Shown in pieces: positions 9,509-19,209 of a stretch of DNA of 64,000 bases. This stretch comes from Polynucleobacter sp. TUM22923. GTDB lineage: Bacteria > Pseudomonadota > Gammaproteobacteria > Burkholderiales > Burkholderiaceae. The position numbers and the translations under genes were made by a program. The DNA is taken from positions 434,001 through 498,000 of the forward strand of contig NZ_AP027274.1 in NCBI RefSeq assembly GCF_030295705.1, written 5' to 3'. How positions within the stretch are numbered: position 1 is the first letter of the stretch; each line of letters opens with the position of its first letter. The notes beneath the pieces were generated by a model that saw nothing but the letters and a program-made list of their open reading frames with translations, did no database searches and was not told where the DNA came from.

Positions 9509-12079
9509 TTATGGCCGTACCTTTTCTTTAAGATAGGCCAATGATTCTTCGACTTGATCAATTAAGATTAGGCAAATATCACCGGGTGATAAATCATTTA
9601 ATGCCGTATCAATCGCTAAAAACTCGCCAGTAATTTCTTTGACTTGCTTTGCTTGCGTTGTTCCCACTAGCCCCTCTTGCAAGAGCTTTAATACTTCACC
9701 ATCTTCGCGACCACGTTGACATTGATCTTGATACAAAATGACGTTATCAAAATTATTCCCTAAGATGCGGGTGAGATCACGGATATCTTCATCACGACGA
9801 TCACCGGCCCCACTAATGACTACGTGACTCTTTTTGGGCTTCATTGCTGTAATTGCGCTCGCGAGCGCGCGCATAGCATCTGGGTTGTGGCCGTAGTCAG
9901 CAATGACAGTGGCACCCTTATGCTGGAATTGATTAAAGCGTCCTGGCACTGCGTTGGCAGAGCTTTGAAAGGAGTGTAGGCCGCGTGCAATTTTCTCAGC
10001 GTCTAATCCTAGCGCCCATGCAGCACCAATAGAGGCCATTGCATTTTCTATTTGAAAGCCGAGCACCCCATTTTGAGTGATCGGAATTTCACTTACAGGA
10101 AAGCGGTAGACAACCCGAGCGCCCTTGGACGCAACAATGTAAGTACCGTCACAGTAAATAACTTTTTTATTCTTTGCCCGATGCGCAGCAATCACGGGGT
10201 GGTGTTGATTTTGAGCAAAGAAAATGACGCGGCCATTACAAACGTCACCCATTTTGACCACAATGGGATCTGCTGCATTGAGGACTGCCGCGCCGGTGGG
10301 GGCTACGTTTTGCACGACTACCCGTTTCAGAATGGCTAAATCCTCGACGCTGGTAATGTAGTTCAGGCCTAAATGATCCCCTTCACCGATATTGGTTACT
10401 ACGGCTACTTCACAACGATCAAAACCCAAACCTTCGCGTAGCATTCCTCCGCGGGCTGTTTCTAGAACGGCGGCATCTACATCGGGATGCATTAAGACAT
10501 TGCGCGCGCTTTTGGGGCCGCTACAGTCGCCAGAGTCAATCAGTCGATGGTTGATGTACACGCCATCGGTCGATGTCATACCAACGCGTAGACCTGTCTC
10601 ATTAATAAGATGGGCAATCAGACGTACGGTGGTTGTTTTGCCATTGGTGCCCGTCACAGCCACCACTGGAATACGGCCATCTTCGCCCAATGGGTACATC
10701 GTATTAATAATATCTTCGCCAACGGGACGACTTTTGCCATACGAGGGCTTGAGGTGCATGCGTAAACCAGGGGCAGCATTGACTTCGACAATACCGCCAC
10801 CTTGTGCTTCAAGAGGTTTATAAATTGCCTCACACAGAATATCGACACCAGCAATATCTAGGCCAATCATTTGTGCCGCAGCGATAGCGCTAGCCGCCAC
10901 ATCGGGATGCACATCATCCGTTACATCCGTAGCGGTTCCGCCAGTACTTAAGTTGGCATTATTGCGCAATAAAACCCGCTCCCCAGTCTTGGGAATGGAT
11001 TCTGGGCTCAGATTGTTGCTGGCTAAATGAGCTAAGGCAATATCATCAAAACGAATTTTAGTTAAAGCAGTTGCGTGACCATCGCCACGTAAAGGATTAC
11101 TGTTCTCTAGTTCTACCAATTGAGCGATAGTGTGCTTGCCATCGCCAACGACTTGGGCAGGCTCACGACGTGCAGCAGCAGAAAGTCGATTGCCAACCAC
11201 TAGGAGGCGATAGTCTGCACCTGGTAAATAACGCTCAACAATGGTCTCACGGCCAAAAGCCTGAGTCACAATAAAGCCTGCGCGAACCTCTGCTTCAGTC
11301 TGAATGTTGGCAACTACACCTTTACCCTGATTGCCATCTTTAGGTTTGAGGACAATCGCCCCACCAATTTTTTGTGCAGCCCGCCAGGCATCGTCAGCGG
11401 TAGTAACTACTTCGCCAATGGGTACAGAAACGCCTGCAGCGGCGAGTAAATTTTTGGTCAGCTCTTTATCCTGAGCTATCGCTTCTGCAATGGCGCTCGT
11501 GTCGCTAGTCTCTGCCGCTTGAATACGTTTTTGTTTGCTACCCCAGCCAAACTGCACCATGCTACCTTCCGTCATGCGGCGAAAGGGAATATTTCTTTGA
11601 ACGGCAGCATCTACGATAGAACCTGTACTGGGCCCAAGCCGAACATCTTCATATAGGGCCTCTAATTCAGAGAGAGCTGCAGTGAGATTAAATGGAGAGT
11701 CAGTCAGCGTAGCCAGAATTAATGCAAAAGCAAAGTCAAATGCCATACGGCCGACTACCTCTTCGGTGTACTCGACCACGACCTGATAAACACCAGCTTC
11801 AATGGTTTGTACTGTACGACTAAAGGTGACTGGGCAGCCTGCCTGCGATTGCAGACCGAGGGCTGCATGCTCCAAGGCATGCGCTAATGAGAGAATTTGA
11901 TTATGACCACCCCGACGCATGCTCCCTAGTTGAGGAAAGCGCTCTCGAATTCTGTTTTCAAAATCAGGAATGGAATCAATGGAGCGTTCAGTTTCATCGC
12001 AAGAAACAATCGCCTCCAGGGCGGTGTGTCGGCTCCATAAATTTGGGCCGCGCAACATACGAATACGGGTGATTTCCAA
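9509..12079 (-). CDS. cphA: Cyanophycin synthetase CphA
   Basis: CphA polymerises aspartate and arginine into multi-L-arginyl-poly-L-aspartate, a nitrogen and carbon storage polymer, using ATP. The 856-residue product has the full architecture. The N-terminal domain spans about residues 1-160. The ATP-grasp domain spans about 200-470, with GGAIVLKPKDGNQGKG and VEVNAAPGLRMHL. The Mur-ligase-like domain has its P-loop GTNGKT at 477-482 and extends to a complete C-terminal subdomain with DYGHNPDAM and SGAGDRRDEDI. The start is TTG directly abutting the stop of the upstream paralogue; its GGAG ribosome site lies inside the last codons of that gene, so the two are translationally linked. Confidence 0.96.
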   Translation of the reverse strand: MEITRIRMLRGPNLWSRHTALEAIVSCDETERSIDSIPDFENRIRERFPQLGSMRRGGHNQILSLAHALEHAALGLQSQAGCPVTFSRTVQTIEAGVYQVVVEYTEEVVGRMAFDFAFALILATLTDSPFNLTAALSELEALYEDVRLGPSTGSIVDAAVQRNIPFRRMTEGSMVQFGWGSKQKRIQAAETSDTSAIAEAIAQDKELTKNLLAAAGVSVPIGEVVTTADDAWRAAQKIGGAIVLKPKDGNQGKGVVANIQTEAEVRAGFIVTQAFGRETIVERYLPGADYRLLVVGNRLSAAARREPAQVVGDGKHTIAQLVELENSNPLRGDGHATALTKIRFDDIALAHLASNNLSPESIPKTGERVLLRNNANLSTGGTATDVTDDVHPDVAASAIAAAQMIGLDIAGVDILCEAIYKPLEAQGGGIVEVNAAPGLRMHLKPSYGKSRPVGEDIINTMYPLGEDGRIPVVAVTGTNGKTTTVRLIAHLINETGLRVGMTSTDGVYINHRLIDSGDCSGPKSARNVLMHPDVDAAVLETARGGMLREGLGFDRCEVAVVTNIGEGDHLGLNYITSVEDLAILKRVVVQNVAPTGAAVLNAADPIVVKMGDVCNGRVIFFAQNQHHPVIAAHRAKNKKVIYCDGTYIVASKGARVVYRFPVSEIPITQNGVLGFQIENAMASIGAAWALGLDAEKIARGLHSFQSSANAVPGRFNQFQHKGATVIADYGHNPDAMRALASAITAMKPKKSHVVISGAGDRRDEDIRDLTRILGNNFDNVILYQDQCQRGREDGEVLKLLQEGLVGTTQAKQVKEITGEFLAIDTALNDLSPGDICLILIDQVEESLAYLKEKVRP

Positions 12080-14272
12080 TTAAACTCCTGCTGGAATGGT
12101 GGTGTCGAAAACAAAGGTCTCAGCACCAGCTTCAATAACGTTGAAGGGAATATTTAAAGCCCACGCTGCAGCAATGGCTGCCCCCAGATTTATTGCCTTC
12201 CATGGCGAGCTCGGGTTGGATTCTGCATGGCGCGGAACGGGAATGCTCTTAGGCTCATCAGCACCCCATTGCAACAATATTTGCTGTTCGCCAACGATAA
12301 TCACTCGGCCTTTTTTATTCAGGTGAGCTTGTATTACTGGAGATGATGCATCCTGCGTAAAGAAGATCACCTCTCCGTCACATAACTCAGCCATCTTAGC
12401 TACCATGGGGTCATCGGCATTAAGAACGGCAACTCCGGTAGGTAACACCACATCTACCTGTGTGCGAACAATGCTAAATATTTGATCTTCATCATCAATA
12501 GCGTACTGTGGGAAATTAGCTGCTGGGTCAATGTTCAGAACGATGCCGACTTGGCAGCGGTCGTAAGCTAAGCCCTCGATCAACATCGAAAGATGATTGT
12601 TCTCAATTACCGCAGCTTCAACAGCGCGATTTAGTAAAGTACGCCGCGCATTTTCCCAGTTCGCGGCATTACTTTTCTGAATAGAGCGGTGACCAAAAAA
12701 TAAGCCTTTACTACAAGAAAGGCCCACATACAAATTGCTTAAACGTAAAAAATGGGCAACCATTTCTGAGACAGGTGTTTTGCCACGAGCACCAGCGATG
12801 CCAATGACCGGAATCCGAAAATCTACCCCAGATGGAAAGAGGTGATCTGCGATGGCTTGCCCTACAGGTTGTGGGTTACCGCTTGCAGGCTTGAGGTGCA
12901 TTAGCAGTCCTGGGCCGGCATTGACTTCAACGATGGCTGCGTTTTGTGATGCCATCGGCTTACTAATATCTTGGGCAACGAGATCAACCCCAGCAATCTC
13001 TAAGCCAACCACGCGGGCTGCCAGAGCAACTTGACTGGCTGTATCAGGGTGTACCAAGTCTGTAACATCAAACGCAACATTACCGTTGCTTTGAATAAGT
13101 ACTTTTTGATCGATAGCAGGAATGCTGGAACCACTCAATTTTTGACGGGCTAGCTCTAATTCCACTGCAGAATCAATACGCACTGGATTCAGAGGGCATT
13201 CCTCTGTTTTACCTCGCCTTGGATCAGAGTTAATCTGAATTTGAATAAGCTCTAAAACGGTATGTTTGCCATCACCAGTAACCCAGACGGTCTCTCCTTT
13301 AGCTGCGGCAACTACTTTATTGCCTACAACCAATAAGCGGTGTTCATCACCAATAATGTGCCGTTCAACTAAGACTTCGCTACCTTCATCAATGGCTACT
13401 GCGTAGGCTGATTGAATTTCTGTTTGGGTATATAAATTAATAAAAACACCGCGGCCGTGATTACCGTCTATTGGCTTTACAACCACCGGTAAGCCGATAT
13501 CTTGAGCCGCCTCCCAAGCATCATCAGCGCTGGTGACCGTGCGACCCTCGGGTGTAGGTACACCTGCGCTTGAAAGCAGGCTTTTAGTAAGGTCTTTGTC
13601 ACGCGAGATGGTCTCAGCAATAGCGCTCGTTCTATCCGTTTCTGCTGTCCAGATCCTGCGCTGTTTTGAGCCGTAACCTAATTGAACAAGATTGCCTTCT
13701 GACAAACGTATAGACGGAATACCCCTTTCTTCGGCCGCATTGACAATGCAGGCCGTACTGGGCCCGAGTAAGAGGTCATCACCCAAGTCACGTAGGTTTT
13801 CAAGGATCGTTTTGACTTGAGCTACGGAATCTTGGGTATCTTGCGCCAAAGCCAGGTATAGATCGCGCGCATACTTCAGAGCGGTGAGGGTCACCTCCTC
13901 ATTGATGGCGCTCACCATTACCTTATAGACTCCGCGACGATCCCCATCGCGTGCTTTTCCAAAGCCGCCCGGAATACCCGCTAAATTTTGTAATTCAAGG
14001 GTGAGATGTTCCAGAATGTGCGCTGGCCAGGTGCCTTCCTCAACTCGCTTGAGAAATCCACCGGCTTCACCATAACTGCAGCGATGCTCTTGAAGGCTTG
14101 GCAAGGCTTTGACTAGCCGCTCATAGAAACCTGGAATCAGATTCGAGGGGTAGTCTTCCAGATCGCCAATATCGACCCAAACCTCAATTACCGGGTGGTA
14201 GGTCCACATATTGGGGCCGCGTAAATGCTTTACGCTCAGTATTTCAATGGTTTTATCTAGCAGTTGGGGCAT
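12080..14272 (-). CDS. Cyanophycin synthetase paralogue CphA' (lacks the Mur-ligase C-terminal subdomain)
   Basis: This second CphA homologue is the first gene of the pair. The N-terminal domain and the ATP-grasp domain (VVVKPIDGNHGRG, VEVNAGPGLLMHL) look complete. The Mur-type domain keeps a P-loop variant, GARGKT at residues 494-499, where CphA has GTNGKT. It ends at 730 residues, about 125 short of CphA, so the Mur C-terminal subdomain is absent. Tandem cphA/cphA' genes are known in Burkholderiales such as Cupriavidus necator H16. Whether this protein extends cyanophycin alone, uses beta-Asp-Arg dipeptides like cyanobacterial CphA2, or helps CphA cannot be told from sequence. Confidence 0.85.
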   Translation of the reverse strand: MPQLLDKTIEILSVKHLRGPNMWTYHPVIEVWVDIGDLEDYPSNLIPGFYERLVKALPSLQEHRCSYGEAGGFLKRVEEGTWPAHILEHLTLELQNLAGIPGGFGKARDGDRRGVYKVMVSAINEEVTLTALKYARDLYLALAQDTQDSVAQVKTILENLRDLGDDLLLGPSTACIVNAAEERGIPSIRLSEGNLVQLGYGSKQRRIWTAETDRTSAIAETISRDKDLTKSLLSSAGVPTPEGRTVTSADDAWEAAQDIGLPVVVKPIDGNHGRGVFINLYTQTEIQSAYAVAIDEGSEVLVERHIIGDEHRLLVVGNKVVAAAKGETVWVTGDGKHTVLELIQIQINSDPRRGKTEECPLNPVRIDSAVELELARQKLSGSSIPAIDQKVLIQSNGNVAFDVTDLVHPDTASQVALAARVVGLEIAGVDLVAQDISKPMASQNAAIVEVNAGPGLLMHLKPASGNPQPVGQAIADHLFPSGVDFRIPVIGIAGARGKTPVSEMVAHFLRLSNLYVGLSCSKGLFFGHRSIQKSNAANWENARRTLLNRAVEAAVIENNHLSMLIEGLAYDRCQVGIVLNIDPAANFPQYAIDDEDQIFSIVRTQVDVVLPTGVAVLNADDPMVAKMAELCDGEVIFFTQDASSPVIQAHLNKKGRVIIVGEQQILLQWGADEPKSIPVPRHAESNPSSPWKAINLGAAIAAAWALNIPFNVIEAGAETFVFDTTIPAGV

Positions 14273-14481
14273 GTGTGGGATTGAGCAATTGGCCAGCGCT
14301 GAGGGCGCATGGGTAAGAAAATGCTCAAACGGTCTCTCTATTTCTAATAATTATTGAAAATCCACAAATTGGTAAAAATAATCTAAAAAGCTGACTTTTG
14401 TAATTTAACGGCTTTAGGTGGCTTAAAGTTGACAAAGTTACATATTCATAAAAACTTAGCTCCACTATACTTTCAAGGTCA

Positions 14482-16776
14482 ATGAAGCTAGAAATTCCAC
14501 CATCTACATCCTCGCTACCCGCTCATTGGGTTGGTAACTTGCGGATTCACTCCCCTGATCTAGTAGTAGATTCGGTCTTTGCATGGCTTGAGATTGACCT
14601 TGATGGTGAAATGCGCTTTACTAAAAGCCTGCTGTGCCTTACCCCTGCAGGATTACTGTGGACTAATGGCGAGCAGTCTGAGTTATGGCCAATGCAGGCC
14701 GGAGCACAGTTGTTACATGGAGACCATGCAGGTGTAGGGCATCTAAAGCTGGAGATGGATGACAGACTTCAAAGAACTTGGTACTTTACCTTAGCGGTTA
14801 ACCCCCAAGCGCTGCGCCTGCAAAGCGGCTTTAAGCAGATCTTGCGTGGGGATCAGGTAGGTAGCATCGCCAGTGAAGTGTCTGAATACGACCAACAGGT
14901 TTGTCCAGCCTGCCTTAATCCAAAGCCTGCCAACACAAACGACTGTCCAACATGTGGCCCCGAAGAGGATGCGCCGCCTTCAACTTGGACTTTATTTAAG
15001 TTATGGCGTTTTGCCCGTCCCTACAAAAAAGAATTGCTTCTAGGCTTCGTATTAACACTGCTTTCTACGGGGGCCACGTTAATACCTCCTTATTTAACAA
15101 TGCCCTTAATGGATCACGTATTGATTCCTTTTGAGAAGGGCAATCCAATTGATTTTCATTTGGCGAGCATGTACCTAATTGCACTGTTCGTTGCAGCCAT
15201 TGTGGCTTGGGCTTTAGGCTGGTGGAAGACATACCTTTTGGCATTGGTCAGTGAGCGCATCGGCGCAGACTTACGTAACACTACCTTTGAGCACTTATTA
15301 AAGCTTTCGTTAGAGTATTTCGGAGGAAAAAGGACGGGTGATCTGATTGCGCGTATTGGCGCAGAGACTGATCGCATTTGTGTTTTCTTGTCGCTATACG
15401 CTTTAGACTTTATTACTGACGTGTTGATGATCACAATGACCGCGGCCATTTTGATCTCCATTGATCCTCTGCTGGCATTGGTAACGCTGGCTCCATTGCC
15501 ATTTATTGTGTGGATGATTCATGCGGTACGCGATAAGCTGCGCTTTGGTTTTGAGAAGATTGATCGCATTTGGTCAGAAGTTACCAATATCCTGGCTGAT
15601 ACCATTCCGGGTATTCGAGTAGTGAAAGCATTTGCTCAAGAGGATCGAGAATTAAAGCGCTTCGTCGACTCTAATAAACATAATTTACAGATTAATGATC
15701 GCGTGAATCGAGTGTGGGGTTTATTTTCTCCAACGGTCACTTTATTAACTGAAACAGGTCTATTAGTTGTCTGGGGTTTTGGCATTTGGCAGGTTGCGCA
15801 TCATAAAGTTTCCGTAGGTGTTTTGATTGCTTTCTTGGCTTATATCGGACGTTTTTATATTCGCCTTGACTCCATGAGTCGGATTGTTTCGCATACACAA
15901 AAAGCAGCTGCTGGCGCAAAGCGGATTTTTGATATTTTGGATCATGTCTCAAGTGTTCCGGAGCCAATTAATCCCGCCCCCTTGGGTGAGGTCAAAGGCC
16001 GCATCTCTTTGCGGGACGTGGGTTTTCGCTATGGCAATCGCGCGGTCACTAAGGGAATCAACCTTGATATTGCCCCAGGAGAAATGATTGGCTTAGTGGG
16101 TCATAGCGGGTCTGGTAAAAGTACCTTGGTGAATTTAATATGCCGCTTCTATGATGTCAGTGCCGGCGCGATTACTTTGGATGGACGTGATATTCGAAGC
16201 ATTGCGATTAGCGACTATCGCAAGCGCATTGGTCTAGTGCTACAGGAACCCTTTTTATTCTTCGGGACTATTGCTGAGAATATTGCGTATGGCAAACCTG
16301 AGGCCACGCGGGAAGAGATTATCGAAGCAGCCCGTGCTGCCCATGCTCATGAATTTATTTTGCGTTTACCGCTAGGATACGACTCTCTCGTTGGTGAGCG
16401 CGGCCAATCTCTTTCTGGTGGTGAGCGGCAACGTATTTCAATCGCTCGTGCATTACTAATTAATCCCAGTATTTTGATCCTAGATGAGGCCACCTCATCT
16501 GTGGACACCACCACTGAAAAAGAAATTCAGCGCGCTTTGGATAACCTTGTTAAGGGTCGTACTACTATCGCTATCGCGCACCGCTTATCCACCCTAAGAA
16601 AAGCAGATCGCTTAGTGGTATTGGATAAAGGTGAAATCGTGGAAATCGGCTCTCATGATCAATTAATGGATGCGCAAGGTGCTTACTATGCGCTTTACCA
16701 AGCTCAGCTTCGCCACGCGGCGGAGTTAGTTGAGGGCGGCGCCATTGGTGAGAGTATTGAGAAGGTATTAGCATGA
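14482..16776 (+). CDS. Cyanophycin-metabolism-associated ABC exporter (fused permease and ATPase, zinc ribbon)
   Basis: This is a 764-residue half-transporter. Residues 1-135 form a domain I cannot assign. It is followed by a CxxC-x10-CxxC zinc ribbon (Cys141, 144, 155, 158), a six-helix exporter-type membrane domain (about 175-470), and an ATPase with Walker A GHSGSGKST, signature LSGGERQRI, Walker B ILILDEATS and a switch His in AIAHR. It overlaps the following DUF1854 gene by ATGA. It is divergent from the cphA genes across a 209-base spacer. This transporter/DUF1854 pair is known to travel with cyanophycin genes in betaproteobacteria. The substrate is unknown. The start is ATG after AAGG with short spacing. 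Confidence 0.88.
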   Translation: MKLEIPPSTSSLPAHWVGNLRIHSPDLVVDSVFAWLEIDLDGEMRFTKSLLCLTPAGLLWTNGEQSELWPMQAGAQLLHGDHAGVGHLKLEMDDRLQRTWYFTLAVNPQALRLQSGFKQILRGDQVGSIASEVSEYDQQVCPACLNPKPANTNDCPTCGPEEDAPPSTWTLFKLWRFARPYKKELLLGFVLTLLSTGATLIPPYLTMPLMDHVLIPFEKGNPIDFHLASMYLIALFVAAIVAWALGWWKTYLLALVSERIGADLRNTTFEHLLKLSLEYFGGKRTGDLIARIGAETDRICVFLSLYALDFITDVLMITMTAAILISIDPLLALVTLAPLPFIVWMIHAVRDKLRFGFEKIDRIWSEVTNILADTIPGIRVVKAFAQEDRELKRFVDSNKHNLQINDRVNRVWGLFSPTVTLLTETGLLVVWGFGIWQVAHHKVSVGVLIAFLAYIGRFYIRLDSMSRIVSHTQKAAAGAKRIFDILDHVSSVPEPINPAPLGEVKGRISLRDVGFRYGNRAVTKGINLDIAPGEMIGLVGHSGSGKSTLVNLICRFYDVSAGAITLDGRDIRSIAISDYRKRIGLVLQEPFLFFGTIAENIAYGKPEATREEIIEAARAAHAHEFILRLPLGYDSLVGERGQSLSGGERQRISIARALLINPSILILDEATSSVDTTTEKEIQRALDNLVKGRTTIAIAHRLSTLRKADRLVVLDKGEIVEIGSHDQLMDAQGAYYALYQAQLRHAAELVEGGAIGESIEKVLA

Positions 16777-17249
16777 ACCCCTATCAAAAACCCCATACCT
16801 TGGAGCGGGATAGTCTTGGTCGCCTCGTATTGATCGATGCTGCAGGTAATCGTCATGAAGGTATTTATCCCGTAAGGGCCTTTCCGATTACTGCGCCAGG
16901 TGCCGGAATTTCATTAATGGATGCTTCGGGTAAGGAACTTTGTTGGTTCGATAGTGTTAGCCAAGTTCCCGAGGTTGAATTAGGTCTTATTGAGCAAGAA
17001 ATGGCTGCACGCGAGTTTATGCCGGTAATTGAAAAAATTACGCAGGTATCCACCTTTGCCACCCCCAGCATTTGGGATATTGAAACTGACCGTGGTCCAA
17101 CTCGTATTCGCCTCAAGACAGAGGAAGATATTCGCTGTATTGCAGGTAATACTTTGCTCATTGCCGACGCGAATGGCTTGCAATTCATCATCCAGGACTC
17201 AACGCAGCTAGATAAAACTAGTAAAAAGTTTTTGGATCGATTCCGCTAG
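16773..17249 (+). CDS. Cyanophycin-metabolism-associated DUF1854 family protein
   Basis: The 158-residue soluble protein has no signal peptide or membrane segment. Visible features are an N-terminal strand-rich half ending in CWFDS and a C-terminal half with TPSIWDIETDRGPT followed by EDIRCIAGNTLLIADANG and a terminal FLDRFR. These fit DUF1854, whose function is not established. It starts inside the stop of the ABC exporter (ATGA overlap), indicating coupled translation and probably a joint role. The genomic association with cphA is the only functional clue. Confidence 0.85.
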   Translation: MNPYQKPHTLERDSLGRLVLIDAAGNRHEGIYPVRAFPITAPGAGISLMDASGKELCWFDSVSQVPEVELGLIEQEMAAREFMPVIEKITQVSTFATPSIWDIETDRGPTRIRLKTEEDIRCIAGNTLLIADANGLQFIIQDSTQLDKTSKKFLDRFR

Positions 17250-17279
17250 TACCGTTTCGATTAAAATCAAGTCCTTACC

Positions 17280-17355
17280 GCCGCTTTAGCTCAGTTGGTA
17301 GAGCAGTTCATTCGTAATGAAAAGGTCGCCAGTTCGATTCCGGCAAGCGGCACCA
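17280..17355 (+). tRNA. tRNA-Thr (anticodon CGU)
   Basis: The 76-base cloverleaf includes an encoded CCA. The acceptor GCCGCTT pairs with AAGCGGC. The D-arm is GCTC-AGTTGGTA-GAGC. The anticodon loop TTCGTAA gives CGU. The T-loop is TTCGATT with one A-C mismatch in its stem. The G27-A43 mismatch at the top of the anticodon stem is also found in the E. coli tRNA-Thr(CGU). Confidence 0.95.
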
Positions 17356-17522
17356 TTTTTTAATACTAGGGTATCTACTTAGTAACTAGTATTACCCCTA
17401 GTAAGCCATTTGTTAATTATTGATGGCAATCAATTCTTGTAGGCCTAAATTCGACAAGAATTACTTTATTATAAAAAACAAGCCAATTTGTTGTTGGCCC
17501 TAAAATTTTTGGAGGAGCGTTC

Positions 17523-18527
17523 ATGAAAATGAAGTTAAAAGGGGCATTGATTTCCACCGCATTAGCCCTCGGTGTTGCTGCTGTTTCACCCGCTTTTGCT
17601 GCTTGGGAGCCAACTAAGCCAGTTGAGTTCATTATTCCTGCCGGTCCCGGTGGTGGTGCTGACCAAATGGCCCGTATGATTCAGGGCATCATCACAAAAA
17701 ATAATTTGATGAAACAGGCCATGATTCCGGTCAACAAATCAGCTGGGGCTGGTGCTGAAGGTTTCTTGGCTATGAAAGAGGCTAAGGGCGATCCAAACAA
17801 GATCGTAATCACCTTGTCTAATTTATTCACCACGCCCTTAGCTACAGGTGTGCCGTTTAACTGGAAAGACATTACACCAGTGGCAATGTTGGCACTGGAC
17901 CAGTTTGTGTTGTGGGATAACGCTGATAAGCCTTACAAAACTGCCAAGGAATACATCGACGCAGCTAAAGCGGCTGGTCCTGGTAAGTTCAAGATGGGCG
18001 GAACTGGCTCTAAGCAAGAAGATCAAATCATTACTGTTGCATTAGAAAAAGCGACTGGCGCGAAGTTTACTTATATCCCATTCAAAGGGGGTGGTGATGT
18101 TGCTGTTCAATTAGTTGGTAATCACATTGATTCGTCAGTGAACAATCCAATTGAGGCAGTTGCTCAGTGGCGTGCAGGCAAGTTGCGTGCATTGTGTGTA
18201 TTTGATGACACACGGATGCCTTATAAAGAAAAGATTACGCCAACCATGTCTTGGTATGACGTACCAACCTGCAAAGAGTCAGGTGTATCGACTGACTACG
18301 TGATGCTCCGCGGGATTTTTATGGCTCCAGGCGTGACTCAAGAACAGGTTGATTACTATGTAAATCTGTTTAAGAAAGTTATTCAAACACCTGAGTGGAA
18401 AAAATTCATGGCTGATGGTGCGTTTAATCAAACGTTTATGACAGGTAAAGAGTTCGGTAACTGGCTGACACTCAATGAGGCTTTGCATAAGCAGTTGATG
18501 ACTGAAGCTGGATTCTTAGCCAAATAA
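17523..18527 (+). CDS. tctC: Tripartite tricarboxylate transporter substrate-binding protein (TctC/Bug family)
   Basis: This periplasmic binding protein captures a carboxylate for the TctAB membrane complex. The 334-residue precursor has a clear signal peptide cut after about residue 26 (ending PAFA) and the Bug-family opening PVEFIIPAGPGGGADQMARM. The second domain contains MGGTGSKQEDQ and YIPFKGGGDVAVQLVGNHID. GGAGGAGCG lies just before the ATG. It leads the operon tctC-tctB-tctA, with an attenuating hairpin after it. The substrate is not determined by sequence; Bug proteins bind citrate, other di- and tricarboxylates, or aromatic and amino acids. Confidence 0.92.
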   Translation: MKMKLKGALISTALALGVAAVSPAFAAWEPTKPVEFIIPAGPGGGADQMARMIQGIITKNNLMKQAMIPVNKSAGAGAEGFLAMKEAKGDPNKIVITLSNLFTTPLATGVPFNWKDITPVAMLALDQFVLWDNADKPYKTAKEYIDAAKAAGPGKFKMGGTGSKQEDQIITVALEKATGAKFTYIPFKGGGDVAVQLVGNHIDSSVNNPIEAVAQWRAGKLRALCVFDDTRMPYKEKITPTMSWYDVPTCKESGVSTDYVMLRGIFMAPGVTQEQVDYYVNLFKKVIQTPEWKKFMADGAFNQTFMTGKEFGNWLTLNEALHKQLMTEAGFLAK

Positions 18528-18547
18528 TCAGCAGCAAAATTGAACGG

Positions 18548-18576
18548 GGGCCTCCTTCCGGAGGTCCTATTTTTTA
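18548..18576 (+). terminator. Hairpin with T-run between tctC and tctB
   Basis: An 8-bp stem (GGGCCTCC with GGAGGTCC, one G-T pair) closes on a TTCC loop and is followed by TATTTTTT. Placed after the binding-protein gene, it probably causes partial termination, so that TctC is made in excess over the membrane subunits, as is common for binding-protein operons. Confidence 0.7.
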
Positions 18577-18638
18577 CCAATAGCATCCGAGATTTAGCGG
18601 ATGAGATTTAATCAACCCCTTTTTTAGTGAACCAATCA

Positions 18639-19166
18639 ATGTCTGAAAACACCAATAGTCCTAAATCAGAGTCTGCTATTAGCGTACGCGCCATGGACAT
18701 CATCACCGCGCTTCTTTTTATCATTCTTGGCTTGGTAGTGATGACGGGAAGCGTAAAGTTAGGTGCATCCTGGGGTAGCGATGGACCTGAAGCTGGTTAC
18801 TTTCCTTTTTATATCAGCTTAATTTTTATTCTTTCAAGTTCAATTACGCTCTATCAAGCAGCGGTTGTAGACAAGAAGAAAAAAACTGAGTCCTTCGTTG
18901 ATAAAGAACCTCTTAAGCAAGTTCTGGCAGTGTTGCTTCCGGCGATTGTTTTCGTTTTGGGTGTACAACTCATCGGCATTTATGTCTCCTCACTTATTTA
19001 TATTGCCGTCTTCATGGTTTGGTTGGGGAAATACCCTCTTTGGAAGGCTGCCACAGTTTCATTAGGTGTGACTGTTGCTCTCTACCTTATGTTTGAGCAC
19101 TGGTTTCAGGTTCCATTGCCACATGGCTCGTGGATCAATCCACTCGAGTTTATTGGCGTGAACTAA
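18639..19166 (+). CDS. tctB: Tripartite tricarboxylate transporter small membrane subunit TctB
   Basis: TctB is the four-helix small permease subunit that pairs with TctA. The 175-residue product starts with a hydrophilic tail, then a helix around residues 22-45. A loop with GPEAGYFPFYISLIF, highly typical of the family, leads into a second helix. Two further helices follow, and the C-terminus ends with FEHWFQVPLPHG. I chose the ATG at 18639; a GTG four codons upstream is possible, and neither has a good ribosome site. tctA follows after 43 bases. Confidence 0.88.
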   Translation: MSENTNSPKSESAISVRAMDIITALLFIILGLVVMTGSVKLGASWGSDGPEAGYFPFYISLIFILSSSITLYQAAVVDKKKKTESFVDKEPLKQVLAVLLPAIVFVLGVQLIGIYVSSLIYIAVFMVWLGKYPLWKAATVSLGVTVALYLMFEHWFQVPLPHGSWINPLEFIGVN

Positions 19167-19209
19167 AAAATATAACTATTAAAAAAGATTAGAAAAGAAG
19201 GAGTTCCAG

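Noticed and set aside
14429-14471. TTGACA and TATACT before the cyanophycin ABC exporter as a promoter pair
   Set aside because: The two are 31 bases apart, far from the 16-18 required, so they cannot be one sigma-70 promoter.
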